64,000 nucleotides of DNA from Breznakia pachnodae (lineage in GTDB: Bacteria; Bacillota_I; Bacilli_A; Erysipelotrichales; Erysipelotrichaceae): the NCBI RefSeq assembly GCF_030814225.1, contig NZ_JAUSUR010000001.1:682001-746000 (forward strand), given 5' to 3'. The notes below the pieces were generated by a model. It was given only the letters and a program-made list of their open reading frames with translations. It was not told the DNA's origin and ran no database searches. The position numbers were made by a program, and so were the translations under genes. How positions within the stretch are numbered: the stretch's first letter is position 1; the number at the start of each line of letters is the position of its first letter. Shown here piece after piece: positions 54,100 through 62,412 of the stretch.

Positions 54100-54789
54100 T
54101 TAATAGACCTCACCATATATTAGGGTATGGATGTGAACCGATAAAAATAGCAATTCAGTATCTGATAATGCAAATGCATATTTGTTTTTAATAAATTCAC
54201 TTATTTCGCAAGCACTTTCATATGCTATACGATACTTCTTCTTAAATGTAGGAATCCAGTCCTCTACACTACTTCTGTCTTTTTGATTTCTAATAATTCT
54301 AAATGATAAATACTTTACATGTTCAATGAAACTATGTACAGATATATTATTCATATCCATATTAAACATAAAACGATATTTCACTAACTTAATCATTTCC
54401 AATGTTAATGTTAGCATTGTTAATACCTCTGATGTAGATATTCCAAACTCTGCAGCAATAAGCAATATCGCAATATCACATGCATGATAAGAATTTAATT
54501 CTGTATCATATTTATTATTTATATCAGTTGTAATATATTTTGCTGCTGTAAATTCTTGACTAAATAAGGTGCCAACATTATAAAGAAGAACCTGATTCAC
54601 CTGCGCTTTCGTCTGGTCACTCATTGCATTTATTAAGTATTGAGGTAACGTAATATGAATAGAGTTGTCTAAATTACTCGCTATACACTGTTTTGCATGT
54701 GATACATATTTTCTTGTTAACTCTCCATAGTTTATATCTCTTGTTGTATATTGTGTTGTAAAAGAATTTCTTAGTTCTGTCTGTTTCAT
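54100..54789 (-). CDS. PRD-domain protein lacking an RNA-binding domain
   Basis: 229 residues from the ATG at 54789, eight bases after AGGAG; an in-frame GTG lies nine bases earlier. The C-terminal 100 residues match a PTS regulation domain (SVHSFIEHVKYLSFRI; YESACEISEFIKNKYAFALS; ELLFLSVHIHTLIYG). The first half looks like a diverged PRD1. The N-terminal CAT RNA-binding domain of BglG/LicT antiterminators is absent, and no DNA-binding domain is visible. It may be a truncated antiterminator or a PTS-sensing partner of another protein. It is divergent from the MerR gene. Confidence 0.78.
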   Translation of the reverse strand: MKQTELRNSFTTQYTTRDINYGELTRKYVSHAKQCIASNLDNSIHITLPQYLINAMSDQTKAQVNQVLLYNVGTLFSQEFTAAKYITTDINNKYDTELNSYHACDIAILLIAAEFGISTSEVLTMLTLTLEMIKLVKYRFMFNMDMNNISVHSFIEHVKYLSFRIIRNQKDRSSVEDWIPTFKKKYRIAYESACEISEFIKNKYAFALSDTELLFLSVHIHTLIYGEVY

Positions 54790-54845
54790 CTGACACACTC
54801 CTTTCTTTGCTTTTCTTTCTAACTATATTGTAAAGTGTCTAGCAA

Positions 54846-54875
54846 CTTGACAGTCAAGCATTATTAAAATAAAAT
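54846..54875 (+). promoter_or_regulatory. Promoter of the MerR gene with an overlapping palindrome
   Basis: TTGACA (54847-54852), 17 bases and TAAAAT (54870-54875). The 13-base palindrome CTTGACAGTCAAG (54846-54858) covers the -35 box. It sits in the divergent spacer shared with the PRD gene, a likely regulator site. Confidence 0.6.
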
Positions 54876-54893
54876 TAAAATAGAGGTAAACTT

Positions 54894-55721
54894 ATGGAAA
54901 CTTTTGATAAAGAGAATTATCTTTCGACAGGCGCATTTGCGAAAGCAGCTGGGATAAAAAGAAAACACTTGATCTATTATGATGAAATTGGATTATTTTC
55001 TCCTGAAGTAATTTTAGATAATGGATATCGTTATTATTATCATCGACAGTTATATACATTAAATATGATTTTAACCCTTAGAGAAATTGGTATGCCTTTA
55101 GAAGAAATAAAGGACTTTACCAAGAATCGTTCACCTGAAAAAACAATTTCTACTTTCGAGCGACAAGGAGAAAAAATTCAGGTGGAGATTGACAAATTAA
55201 CACAAATAAAAGATATGATGAATATGCAGGTCGATAATATAAAATTAAGTCAAAAAGTAAAGATAGGAGTAATCAAAGTACTCGAATTTGATGAAGAACC
55301 AATTTTTTTAAGCCCTGCTTACTCAACTAAGAAGAAAATAGTATCACTTTCAAAAACAATTTCTAAGTTTTATCAATATGCCTCTTCTCAAGGGTATGAA
55401 GCTACTTTCCCTTGGGGAATCCGTGTTGATAGTGAATACTTTAATCAAATTCTTTCTAATAATGAATCCCCAAGATTTTATTATTGTGTCCCTAAATCCG
55501 ATAATTATAAACCAGCTGGTACATATATAACAATATATTCTTACAGTGCTTATAAGGATCGTTTCAAAATTTATAAAAGTCTTTTGGATTATGCAAAGAA
55601 ACATAACTACAAAACAGGTCAATATTTTTATGAGGATTGTTTGCTAAATGAGATTTCAGTAGAACGCCCTGATGACTATATTATTCGAATATCAATCAAA
55701 ATTGAAGATGACAATATTTAG
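54894..55721 (+). CDS. MerR-family regulator with a GyrI-like effector domain
   Basis: The 275-residue protein has a MerR winged helix at about residues 10-80 (STGAFAKAAGIKRKHLIYYD; FSPEVILDNGYRYYY), a coiled-coil dimer helix to about 125, and a C-terminal region of about 150 residues that looks like the AraC-E/GyrI effector domain of BmrR-type drug sensors. It may respond to hydrophobic or cationic compounds. No exporter follows it directly, so the target could be its own promoter or the divergent PRD gene. A GCCC/GGGC hairpin near 55764-55781 is a weak candidate terminator. Confidence 0.85.
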   Translation: METFDKENYLSTGAFAKAAGIKRKHLIYYDEIGLFSPEVILDNGYRYYYHRQLYTLNMILTLREIGMPLEEIKDFTKNRSPEKTISTFERQGEKIQVEIDKLTQIKDMMNMQVDNIKLSQKVKIGVIKVLEFDEEPIFLSPAYSTKKKIVSLSKTISKFYQYASSQGYEATFPWGIRVDSEYFNQILSNNESPRFYYCVPKSDNYKPAGTYITIYSYSAYKDRFKIYKSLLDYAKKHNYKTGQYFYEDCLLNEISVERPDDYIIRISIKIEDDNI

Positions 55722-55825
55722 TACTTAGTCACGTTAAAATGTTCTTTTTACTTTTTTAATTTCAGCCCATAAATAAGGGCTTATTTCACATTGAAATATT
55801 TTTTTTGGAAATTAACAAAAAGTGC

Positions 55826-55854
55826 TTGACTATTAGTTATGCATTTGATAAAAT
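55826..55854 (+). promoter_or_regulatory. Promoter of tRNA-Glu
   Basis: TTGACT (55826-55831), 17 bases and TAAAAT (55849-55854), about 30 bases before the tRNA. Confidence 0.7.
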
Positions 55855-55886
55855 TACCAATGTACCTGTCAAAAAGGTATGGTTGT

Positions 55887-55963
55887 GGCCCGTTGGTGAA
55901 GCGGCTTAACACACCGCCCTTTCACGGCGGCATTCACGGGTTCGAATCCCGTACGGGTCACCA
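55887..55963 (+). tRNA. tRNA-Glu (anticodon TTC)
   Basis: Acceptor GGCCCGT pairs with ACGGGTC. The anticodon stem CCGCC/GGCGG encloses CTTTCAC with anticodon TTC at 55921-55923. The T arm has GGTTCGAATCC, the discriminator is A and CCA is encoded. It is a solitary gene with its own promoter and terminator. Confidence 0.96.
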
Positions 55964-55974
55964 TTTAATAAATG

Positions 55975-56002
55975 AAACCAAACAATATGTTTGGTTTTTT
56001 TT
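55975..56002 (+). terminator. Terminator after tRNA-Glu
   Basis: AAACCAAAC and GTTTGGTTT pair around a 5-base loop, followed by a long T run. Confidence 0.88.
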
Positions 56003-56013
56003 ATGACAATTTA

Positions 56014-56042
56014 TTGACAGGAAAATGCATATAACGTAATAA
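56014..56042 (+). promoter_or_regulatory. Promoter of the XRE-family membrane regulator
   Basis: TTGACA (56014-56019), 17 bases and TAATAA (56037-56042). The leader of about 100 bases holds a possible hairpin between CCACTAGTTG (56059 on) and CCAACTA..GGTGG (to about 56093). Confidence 0.6.
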
Positions 56043-56149
56043 TAAAACTAAGAGGCAACCACTAGTTGACAAAACTCCAACTACAGATGGTGGTCGTGCT
56101 ACTATGAATATTGTTAGAATGACATCATCAATAGATGGAGGAATTAATT

Positions 56150-56767
56150 ATGAATATTTCAGATAGAATACAAGCATTAAGAAAAGCAAAAGGAATTTCA
56201 CAAGAAGAATTGGCAGATCAAATTGGTGTATCGCGTCAGGCGGTATCAAAATGGGAAAGTGAACAGAGTATCCCAGATATTGATAAGATTATTATTTTAA
56301 GTGAATACTTTGAAGTTACTACAGATTATCTGTTGAAAGGAATTGAAGAAGTAAAGAGTGATAATAAAAATGCACAATCCAATGCCTATATCTTTGTCAT
56401 TGTAGCTACCGTGTTTAATTTCATTGGTTTGATTTTTGGTTGTGCTACCTGGTATGAAGATCAGACACCAATGGCGATTGTAATTGGGCTTATTATTATG
56501 GCAGTAGGTTGTTTGGCATATGGGGTAGGTTCAATCAACTCTACTCCTCAGACCAGAAAACCAGCAAATCAGCATTTTTGGTTAATTAATATATGGTTAC
56601 TTAGTTTTATGCCTGTGTTCTTTCTTTATAATATGATGTTCTCAGGTACTTCTGCTCCCTATCCTATACTCATGGCTTCAGTTACATCAGTAGTAATACC
56701 TGGTTTTATTTATCTTATTATTTGTATTGCAGTAATCCTTAAGGTAAAAAGCAAAAAGATGAAGTAG
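56150..56767 (+). CDS. Membrane-anchored XRE-family regulator
   Basis: 205 residues from the ATG at 56150, after GGAGG. The N-terminal XRE helix-turn-helix ([20 protein letters not shown]) is strong, at about residues 8-60. Four membrane helices follow ([34 protein letters not shown]; a third and a fourth near the end). Such proteins hold a DNA-binding domain at the membrane; their signals are mostly unknown. It is a single gene with its own promoter and terminator. Confidence 0.88.
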   Translation: MNISDRIQALRKAKGISQEELADQIGVSRQAVSKWESEQSIPDIDKIIILSEYFEVTTDYLLKGIEEVKSDNKNAQSNAYIFVIVATVFNFIGLIFGCATWYEDQTPMAIVIGLIIMAVGCLAYGVGSINSTPQTRKPANQHFWLINIWLLSFMPVFFLYNMMFSGTSAPYPILMASVTSVVIPGFIYLIICIAVILKVKSKKMK

Positions 56768-56795
56768 ACTTATGCACTTGCATAGGTCTTTTTTT
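56766..56795 (+). terminator. Terminator after the XRE gene
   Basis: AGACTTATGC and GCATAGGTCT pair with one mismatch around a 4-base loop, followed by a T run. It begins at the stop codon. Confidence 0.82.
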
Positions 56796-56823
56796 CTATG
56801 TTAGACAATTATCTAATTTATGT

Positions 56824-56852
56824 TTGACTTATATCTAACATGATGTTAGAAT
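56824..56852 (+). promoter_or_regulatory. Promoter and palindromic operator of the MFS/ArsR operon
   Basis: TTGACT (56824-56829), 17 bases and TAGAAT (56847-56852). The perfect palindrome TCTAACA-TGA-TGTTAGA (56834-56850) fills the spacer and part of the -10 box. A related TGTTAGA..TCTAA pair lies at 56799-56816. The ArsR-type protein of the operon is the natural candidate to bind here. Confidence 0.75.
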
Positions 56853-56871
56853 ACAATCAGAGGTAAACATC

Positions 56872-58107
56872 ATGGAACAAACTATTAATCGAAAAACATT
56901 ATTTCAGACACAGAAACAATATACTAAATATATGGCTGCCAATCTGATCAATCGCTTTGGTGATTCATTAGATGCAATAGCTACATCGTGGTTAATCTAT
57001 CAGGTTACTGGAGATGCAAGTATGTCTGCTATCACTTTGGTATTCAATTATCTTCCTACCATCTTATTTACGCCATTCTTAGGTGCATTAGTAGAGAAAC
57101 TCAATAAGAAATATGTAATGAGTATTGTCGACTTCCTACGTGGCTGTATCGTCCTCTTCTATGCCTTTGGTTATGTAAATGGGCTATTAAATGCACCAAT
57201 AATTCTTGCATTAACTTTTACCATTTCTACGATTGAAGCATTTGGAGAACCTGCTGTTTCAAGTTTCATTCCATCAATTCTGGAAGAAGAATATTATGAA
57301 ATTGGTATTGGTACCAACCGTTCTTTATGTGGTGTAATGGAACTGATTGGTGCTGGATGTGCAGGGTTTATTGTATCCTTCTTTGGAATTCTGGGTGCTT
57401 TCCTAGTTGATGCTGCAACATTCTTATTAGCTTCTTTTATTAAATTAACAATTAAATATAAAGATAAATCCAATGGAACTACTCAAAACGAAGCTTATCT
57501 TACATTATTAAAAGATGGATTTAAATATTTAAGAAAATCTAAAGTGTTAGTATTCTTCTGTTGTGTTGCTGTTATCCTGAACTCTCTATTAGTTCCTTAT
57601 AATGCATTTATAGCAGCCTATATTTCAGAATACTTAAACAACAATGCATCTTACCTTTCAATCTTTTCTGTCAGTATATCAATTGGTGCAATACTAGGTG
57701 GTTATATATATCCATTTGTTGCCAAGAAGTTATCTATACCTGCACAACTTTCAATGGCAGCAGTTGCATCAGCAGTTGCTTATATAGCTATATATTTGTT
57801 TCCAATACTGTCCATACCTACGTTTGTTGGTGTTGGTATTATTGTCGCCTCCCTGTTATTTTTGGGAATGTCAATTGGAGTTGCCAGTTCAGCACTTAGT
57901 GTTACATTTATGAAACAAATCGAACATGAGTATCTTGCTCGTACATCTGCAATCTTCTCATCTGCAGCAATCTTCGGAATGCCATTTACATCGTTCTTAC
58001 TATCAATCCTAATTCGATTTACTGGTATATTATATGTATTTTTAATCTTTGCTATCTTCTGTGTATTTATTTTTGTTATACTAAAGAGGAACAAAACGAT
58101 AGATTAG
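56872..58107 (+). CDS. MFS transporter
   Basis: The 411-residue protein has about twelve hydrophobic helices and typical MFS features: an N-terminal INRFGDSLDAIATSWLIYQ helix, GALVEKLNKKYVM in the first cytoplasmic loop, and AYISEYL followed by SIGAILGG in the second half. It belongs to the MFS_3/EntS-like exporter group. The substrate is unknown. It is followed 9 bases later by an ArsR-type regulator that probably controls it. Confidence 0.9.
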   Translation: MEQTINRKTLFQTQKQYTKYMAANLINRFGDSLDAIATSWLIYQVTGDASMSAITLVFNYLPTILFTPFLGALVEKLNKKYVMSIVDFLRGCIVLFYAFGYVNGLLNAPIILALTFTISTIEAFGEPAVSSFIPSILEEEYYEIGIGTNRSLCGVMELIGAGCAGFIVSFFGILGAFLVDAATFLLASFIKLTIKYKDKSNGTTQNEAYLTLLKDGFKYLRKSKVLVFFCCVAVILNSLLVPYNAFIAAYISEYLNNNASYLSIFSVSISIGAILGGYIYPFVAKKLSIPAQLSMAAVASAVAYIAIYLFPILSIPTFVGVGIIVASLLFLGMSIGVASSALSVTFMKQIEHEYLARTSAIFSSAAIFGMPFTSFLLSILIRFTGILYVFLIFAIFCVFIFVILKRNKTID

Positions 58108-58116
58108 GAGATCATT

Positions 58117-59148
58117 ATGATTACAATTAATTCAGATATAAGAATAGAATATGAAATTACCACTTACTTAAATCGCAAATTACTAAATGAGCGATTAACT
58201 ACTGTAGATAAAAAATATGTGGAAATTGCAGATAAAATTGTTCAGTCCTATAAAACACTGGAGTCTTGCTATCTAAACGTATATGAAAAATATAAAGAAT
58301 TATTTGATTTACTCACATATGTCAGTGAAGATAACACATGGGTTGGCCATTCGTTTTTCTTTATTCTTACATCTGATCAAACGAAACATTCAGATAAAGA
58401 GAAATTTAAAATTACCATTAAAGAAGATCTTGATGGTGCCAATACTCCTTATTTTGATCATAACTCCGCAGTTAGTGATAAAGAATTTTATGAGTTGCTA
58501 AATCACAGTGAAATTGATAAAAGCGAGAAATGGAATCTATCACTTCTTTATCAGAACTTTGATTACTATATGTCATTATTTCAATCAGCGTTAAAAGAAC
58601 TTAGCGTACCCTTTTCTAAAGAACTAAAAAAATACAAGAAGGAAATTGAATATTTCGTAAGTGATTGGAAGAAACAACTTCAAGGACCAAGCGCTAACAC
58701 TTATATAAGGGATCGCTTCCACCTAGATATCGCAAACGATGTAACAAGTGATTATAATTTATATCCTAGTATCTTTGGACAAAACTCAATTACGTATACA
58801 GAATATTCTTTATACTTTGGAATTATCTTTGATTCATCATTTGAGTTCAGCGAAGAAATAAATGAAGATAGCTTAATTCGTTATCTTCGTCTGTTGAGCG
58901 ACCCAAGTAAGTTCACAATTATAAAAGCATTATTAAAGCAACCGATGTATGGTAAGGAACTGGCTGAGATACTAAATCTAACACCTGCTACTATCTCTCA
59001 TCATATGACTGATTTATCTTCAGGTGGATTGATTCATTTCGTCCAAGGAAAGAACAAAAGAATCTACTATCACGTTGATGAAGACATGATGTCACAGCTT
59101 GAAGATGCAATGCATTCTCAGCTATTCAGCAAGCTCAAAACAAAGTAA
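58117..59148 (+). CDS. ArsR-type winged-helix regulator with a large N-terminal domain
   Basis: The 343-residue protein has a C-terminal ArsR-like winged helix at about residues 255-335 (LLSDPSKFTIIKALLKQPMY; ELAEILNLTPATISHHMTDL; GKNKRIYYHVDEDMM). The preceding 250 residues are not a standard ArsR part; they are helical and acidic, and probably bind a ligand or partner. Classic metal-binding Cys motifs (ELCVCDL type) are absent. It follows the MFS gene, so autogenous control of the pair through the palindrome at 56834-56850 is likely. Confidence 0.85.
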   Translation: MITINSDIRIEYEITTYLNRKLLNERLTTVDKKYVEIADKIVQSYKTLESCYLNVYEKYKELFDLLTYVSEDNTWVGHSFFFILTSDQTKHSDKEKFKITIKEDLDGANTPYFDHNSAVSDKEFYELLNHSEIDKSEKWNLSLLYQNFDYYMSLFQSALKELSVPFSKELKKYKKEIEYFVSDWKKQLQGPSANTYIRDRFHLDIANDVTSDYNLYPSIFGQNSITYTEYSLYFGIIFDSSFEFSEEINEDSLIRYLRLLSDPSKFTIIKALLKQPMYGKELAEILNLTPATISHHMTDLSSGGLIHFVQGKNKRIYYHVDEDMMSQLEDAMHSQLFSKLKTK

Positions 59149-59170
59149 TCTTAAAAAAGATTACTTTTTA
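59142..59170 (+). terminator. Terminator of the MFS/ArsR operon
   Basis: AAAGTAATCTT and AAGATTACTTT pair around a 4-base A loop, followed by T's. The left arm starts in the last codons of the regulator. Confidence 0.82.
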
Positions 59171-59172
59171 TA

Positions 59173-59203
59173 TTGACAATAATATTATATGACGTATAAT
59201 ATT
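59173..59203 (+). promoter_or_regulatory. Promoter and PadR-type operator
   Basis: TTGACA (59173-59178), 16 bases and TATAAT (59195-59200). The perfect palindrome AATATTATA-TGACG-TATAATATT (59181-59203) covers the spacer and the -10 box, as expected for autorepression by the PadR protein encoded just downstream. Confidence 0.75.
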
Positions 59204-59224
59204 GTATGAGAGGAGTGTGATGAT

Positions 59225-59554
59225 ATGGTATTCCAACTTGGATCATCTCTGTTAGATGCTTGTGTCCTTTCTATACTACGTAAAGAAGATGCTTATGGTT
59301 ATAAGCTCACACAAGAAGTAAAACAGATTATGGATGTATCAGAGTCAACTTTATATCCCGTCTTACGCCGGCTAACCAAAGATGGATATTTAAAGACATA
59401 TGACCAACAACACGAAGGTAGAAACCGTCGTTACTATACTTTAACTGATTTAGGACAAGAACAATATTATTTATACTTAGAAGCTTGGAGTGAATTTTCC
59501 AAGCGAATAAATTCAATTATGAAGGGAGAGACTAGTCATGAAGGAAATGAGTAA
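59225..59554 (+). CDS. PadR-family transcriptional regulator
   Basis: The 109-residue protein is a short PadR winged helix (LLDACVLSILRKEDAYGYKL; VSESTLYPVLRRLTKDGYLK; RRYYTLTDLGQEQY). In Firmicutes it is commonly followed by DUF1700 and DUF4097 genes, as here, and controls them in envelope stress or drug response. Its 3' end overlaps the DUF1700 gene by 17 bases. Confidence 0.94.
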   Translation: MVFQLGSSLLDACVLSILRKEDAYGYKLTQEVKQIMDVSESTLYPVLRRLTKDGYLKTYDQQHEGRNRRYYTLTDLGQEQYYLYLEAWSEFSKRINSIMKGETSHEGNE

Positions 59555-60197
59555 AAAAGAATACATTGCTGATTTATCTTACCATCTGCGTGATTTACAA
59601 AGAGAAGAATTTGAAGATGCAATTCATTATGTAGAAGAATATTTTGAGGAAGCTGGAGAAGACAATGCTTCACAAGTTATTGAAGAATTAGGGCCTCCAA
59701 ACAAACTTGCTGCAACGATTCGTGCTGAATCAACAATCAAGAACAATCAACAGCAACAAGAAAGAAGAAGAAAAAGAGAAGATGCAAACAACAGAGAGGA
59801 TTACGTTCCTCGTTCAGGAAAACGTGATTTAAAATCATTATGGATTATCATTTTAGGAATCTTTGCCTTACCAATTGCCTTACCATTGGCTCTGGCAGCA
59901 TTCTTAATCGTATTTGTATTTTTCTTAGTAATATTCTGTTTGATTATTGCTGGAATCTGTTGCATGATTGCACTTATTATTTTCTCAGTACCTGCGTTTG
60001 TAAGCAGTCTGGCATTAATGAGTACAAGTTATGCAAGTGGACTTGTTGGATTAGGAATTAGTTTTATCAGTTTAGGAGCAGGTTTATTAATCCTTACTGC
60101 ACTAATCCTAGCAATCCGTACATTTATCCCATGGGCAGTACATTGCCTGTCTGGACTGTTCCAAAGATTCAGTCGCAGAAAATCATATTCAGTATAG
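59538..60197 (+). CDS. DUF1700 family membrane protein
   Basis: The 219-residue protein has the DUF1700 N-terminus (KKEYIADLSYHLRDL; FEDAIHYVEEYFEEAGED), a basic linker, then about four membrane helices (LAAFLIVFVFFLVIFCLIIA and others). The start at 59538 is eight bases after GGGAGA and overlaps padR. The family is tied to PadR and DUF4097 genes and is thought to act in the membrane, but its activity is not known. Confidence 0.9.
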   Translation: MKEMSKKEYIADLSYHLRDLQREEFEDAIHYVEEYFEEAGEDNASQVIEELGPPNKLAATIRAESTIKNNQQQQERRRKREDANNREDYVPRSGKRDLKSLWIIILGIFALPIALPLALAAFLIVFVFFLVIFCLIIAGICCMIALIIFSVPAFVSSLALMSTSYASGLVGLGISFISLGAGLLILTALILAIRTFIPWAVHCLSGLFQRFSRRKSYSV

Positions 60198-60210
60198 AAA
60201 GGAGAACATG

Positions 60211-61008
60211 ATGAGAAAAAGAAAACCAACATTTATATTAGTAATCGTGGCTTGTGTCTTTCTAGTTCTAGGAATTGGAATCCTATCTGTCGGAGTTGTT
60301 CAAGGAGGAAATGTACACTTCAAACAACAACGTTTTGGACCAGTTAGCACTGTAGTATTCACGGATAAGAAAGCAAGTAAAAATAATGACACTTATACAT
60401 CAGACAATAAAGTAACTTCAATTGAACTTGATGCGGATCTAGGAGATATCACATTTGAAAAAGGTGATGAATTCTCAGTAGAATTTAAAAACTTTGATGA
60501 TGGTGAAGTGAGTTTTAAAGATGACAATGGAGATATCACCATTGATACAGGAGTAAAATCAATCAGTATATCGTTAGCTGGTTTTGATAATGCAGATCGC
60601 AGAATCATTGTTACGGTACCTGAAAGTTGTAAAGAAATCGAAATTGATGCAAACCTTGGTAGTGTAAAATTAAGCAACCTTACATTAGATAAATTAGATG
60701 TAAAAGTTGACCTTGGTAGTATTGATGCTACTGGTATTAATATTAGAAAAGGTGATTTTAACCTTAACTTAGGCGATTTAGATTTCGAAGGTAATGTTAG
60801 TGAAGAATTAAAAGCAGATGCAGACTTAGGAAGCATTGATATACTACTAAATAAAACAAGATCAGACTATAGTTATGATTTAAAAACTGATTTAGGTAAT
60901 GTATCTATTGAAGGATCAAGTCACCATGAATATAAAGATTCAAATGGATCTAAACCATTAATTAAAGGAAAAGCCAGTCTTGGTGATATTGATATTGATT
61001 TCAAATAA
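60211..61008 (+). CDS. DUF4097-family beta-repeat protein with an N-terminal anchor
   Basis: 265 residues from the ATG at 60211 (6 bases after AGGAG); an ATG three bases earlier is less well spaced. One N-terminal membrane helix (FILVIVACVFLVLGIGIL) is followed by beta-strand repeats with the sequence L-G-x-I/V/L (DADLGDITFEKG, DANLGSVKLSNL, NLGDLDFEG). This is typical of the DUF4097/DUF2807 beta-solenoid. It is probably anchored with the solenoid outside. It is the last gene of the PadR module. Confidence 0.9.
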   Translation: MRKRKPTFILVIVACVFLVLGIGILSVGVVQGGNVHFKQQRFGPVSTVVFTDKKASKNNDTYTSDNKVTSIELDADLGDITFEKGDEFSVEFKNFDDGEVSFKDDNGDITIDTGVKSISISLAGFDNADRRIIVTVPESCKEIEIDANLGSVKLSNLTLDKLDVKVDLGSIDATGINIRKGDFNLNLGDLDFEGNVSEELKADADLGSIDILLNKTRSDYSYDLKTDLGNVSIEGSSHHEYKDSNGSKPLIKGKASLGDIDIDFK

Positions 61009-61061
61009 AAATTCAGTGATTATACAGTTATAGTCACAACCAAAGATATTTAATTTATATA

Positions 61062-61070
61062 TGATATAAT
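61062..61070 (+). promoter_or_regulatory. Extended -10 promoter of the small lipoprotein gene
   Basis: TGA followed by TATAAT (61065-61070), within TGATATAATTTA. The same 12-mer occurs before the zinc-ribbon gene and, with one change, before the gene at 62488. No clear -35 box is seen. Confidence 0.55.
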
Positions 61071-61128
61071 TTAAATAGTCGAATCATAGTACATCTATGT
61101 CCAGGGCTATTGTGGAAGGAGGTGTACT

Positions 61129-61539
61129 ATGAAGAAAAGCATAGTATTGGTAGTTTTATTTACATTACTATTCAGTAGTGGCTGCTCATCTAATGATGAC
61201 ACAGCAAAATCAAACCAAGATGATAATACAGTTAATACTTCATCACAACAAGAAACTAAAAGTGATGAATCCAAAGCAGATGACACTGTAACTACATCTT
61301 CCCTATCTCAACTTCAGTATGATTATGTTATCAATACATTTGAAGAGTATGGATATACTCCACCAAGTAGTGATAATTGGATCATTAAACATGAAGGAGA
61401 TAAAAAGATTGCCATTATTATCAAAGAAAAAGATGGCAATCAATACAATGTAAATAAGTTGATTTTCTTATGGGAGAATGACGAAGCTCAACTTCTGTTA
61501 GTGAAAATTAATAATCAGGTTATGCATGGAAATGAATAA
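61129..61539 (+). CDS. Small putative lipoprotein
   Basis: The 136-residue protein has a lipoprotein signal peptide with lipobox SSGC at about residues 17-20, a disordered Ser/Asp/Thr linker to about residue 60, and a compact C-terminal domain of about 75 residues (QYDYVINTFEEYGYTPPSS; KIAIIIKEKDGNQYNV). I recognise no family. It is probably outside the membrane. The start follows AGGAGG. It has its own promoter and terminator. Confidence 0.82.
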   Translation: MKKSIVLVVLFTLLFSSGCSSNDDTAKSNQDDNTVNTSSQQETKSDESKADDTVTTSSLSQLQYDYVINTFEEYGYTPPSSDNWIIKHEGDKKIAIIIKEKDGNQYNVNKLIFLWENDEAQLLLVKINNQVMHGNE

Positions 61540-61545
61540 TCTAAG

Positions 61546-61576
61546 AAAACTCAATCAAAAAACGATTGAGTTTTTT
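61546..61576 (+). terminator. Terminator after the lipoprotein gene
   Basis: AAAACTCAATC and GATTGAGTTTT pair around a 7-base loop, followed by T's. Confidence 0.88.
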
Positions 61577-61638
61577 ATACATTAAGTGATATTTATCCAA
61601 TAGATAACAACTTTCATATAGTTTGTTTCCACTCCCCA

Positions 61639-61647
61639 TGATATAAT
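61639..61647 (+). promoter_or_regulatory. Extended -10 promoter of the zinc-ribbon gene
   Basis: TGA followed by TATAAT (61642-61647) in the same TGATATAATTTA context as at 61062. The leader is about 75 bases. Confidence 0.5.
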
Positions 61648-61727
61648 TTAGAGGAAAGAGGTATCACAAAAAGATAACAGCATATAAGCTTTTTAGTTTT
61701 TGTGACAGGAATAAGAAAGGATAAAAA

Positions 61728-62201
61728 ATGGGGATCAAAGACAAACTAAACAAAACGCTTAGCAGCACTTTAGACAAAGGGGAAGACCTTTTGAAAAAAA
61801 GTAAGGACAAGTTAGGCAAGGACGATGATGAAGAGGAAGTAGAAGAATTAAAGCCAAAGACAGTTGTAGGTACAAAATCATGTGTAGGATGTGGAGCACC
61901 AGTTCCCTTAGATTCTCCTGCATGTCCATATTGTACAACCGCAAATGCCAACTACATTGGTGAAAACACTTCTAGTAGTACAAATAGCAATTCACAGCAA
62001 GATAACAGCACTATGAGTCACGAGGAACTAAAAGGACCGCGTTGCCCATACTGTGGAAATCCTTATATTGTCAAGAAAAAGAGGAGTGCGGCAAAACATA
62101 CTGCAGCTGCCATGATGACAGGTGGACTCAGTCTTGTTACACTTGCAGCTCCAAATAAAAAATATAAATGTCCATCATGTAATAAAACATTCAAGCTGTA
62201 A
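61728..62201 (+). CDS. Double zinc-ribbon protein; function unknown
   Basis: The 157-residue protein has a charged helical N-terminus (about residues 1-45), a first zinc ribbon C-x2-C-x10-C-x2-C (CVGCGAPVP to CPYC), a Ser/Asn linker, and a second ribbon split into CPYC and CPSC by a small Ala/Gly-rich insert (AAAMMTGGLSLVTLAA). The ribbons probably bind one zinc each and mediate protein or nucleic-acid contacts. No family assignment is possible. The start follows GAAAGGA. Confidence 0.82.
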   Translation: MGIKDKLNKTLSSTLDKGEDLLKKSKDKLGKDDDEEEVEELKPKTVVGTKSCVGCGAPVPLDSPACPYCTTANANYIGENTSSSTNSNSQQDNSTMSHEELKGPRCPYCGNPYIVKKKRSAAKHTAAAMMTGGLSLVTLAAPNKKYKCPSCNKTFKL

Positions 62202-62207
62202 CAAAAC

Positions 62208-62240
62208 AAGCCCAAATCACCTAATTGATTTGGGTTTTAT
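62208..62240 (+). terminator. Terminator after the zinc-ribbon gene
   Basis: AAGCCCAAATCA pairs with TGATTTGGG around a 6-base loop, followed by TTTT. The remaining spacer to 62487 holds only AT-rich sequence, the next promoter and a leader hairpin. Confidence 0.83.
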
Positions 62241-62412
62241 AATACTTACTTTTACGTTCCATAGAATCTACTCTCTACAAGCAAGAGTATTAAGCCACAA
62301 AGTACCTTTTCATATAGTGTTATTTTATCTAATTACATAGTTTCACATTCCTCTTAAAATATTCTTATTAGTTCTCCAAATAAAAATCTAATCAAAGACA
62401 TAAGCTGATATA

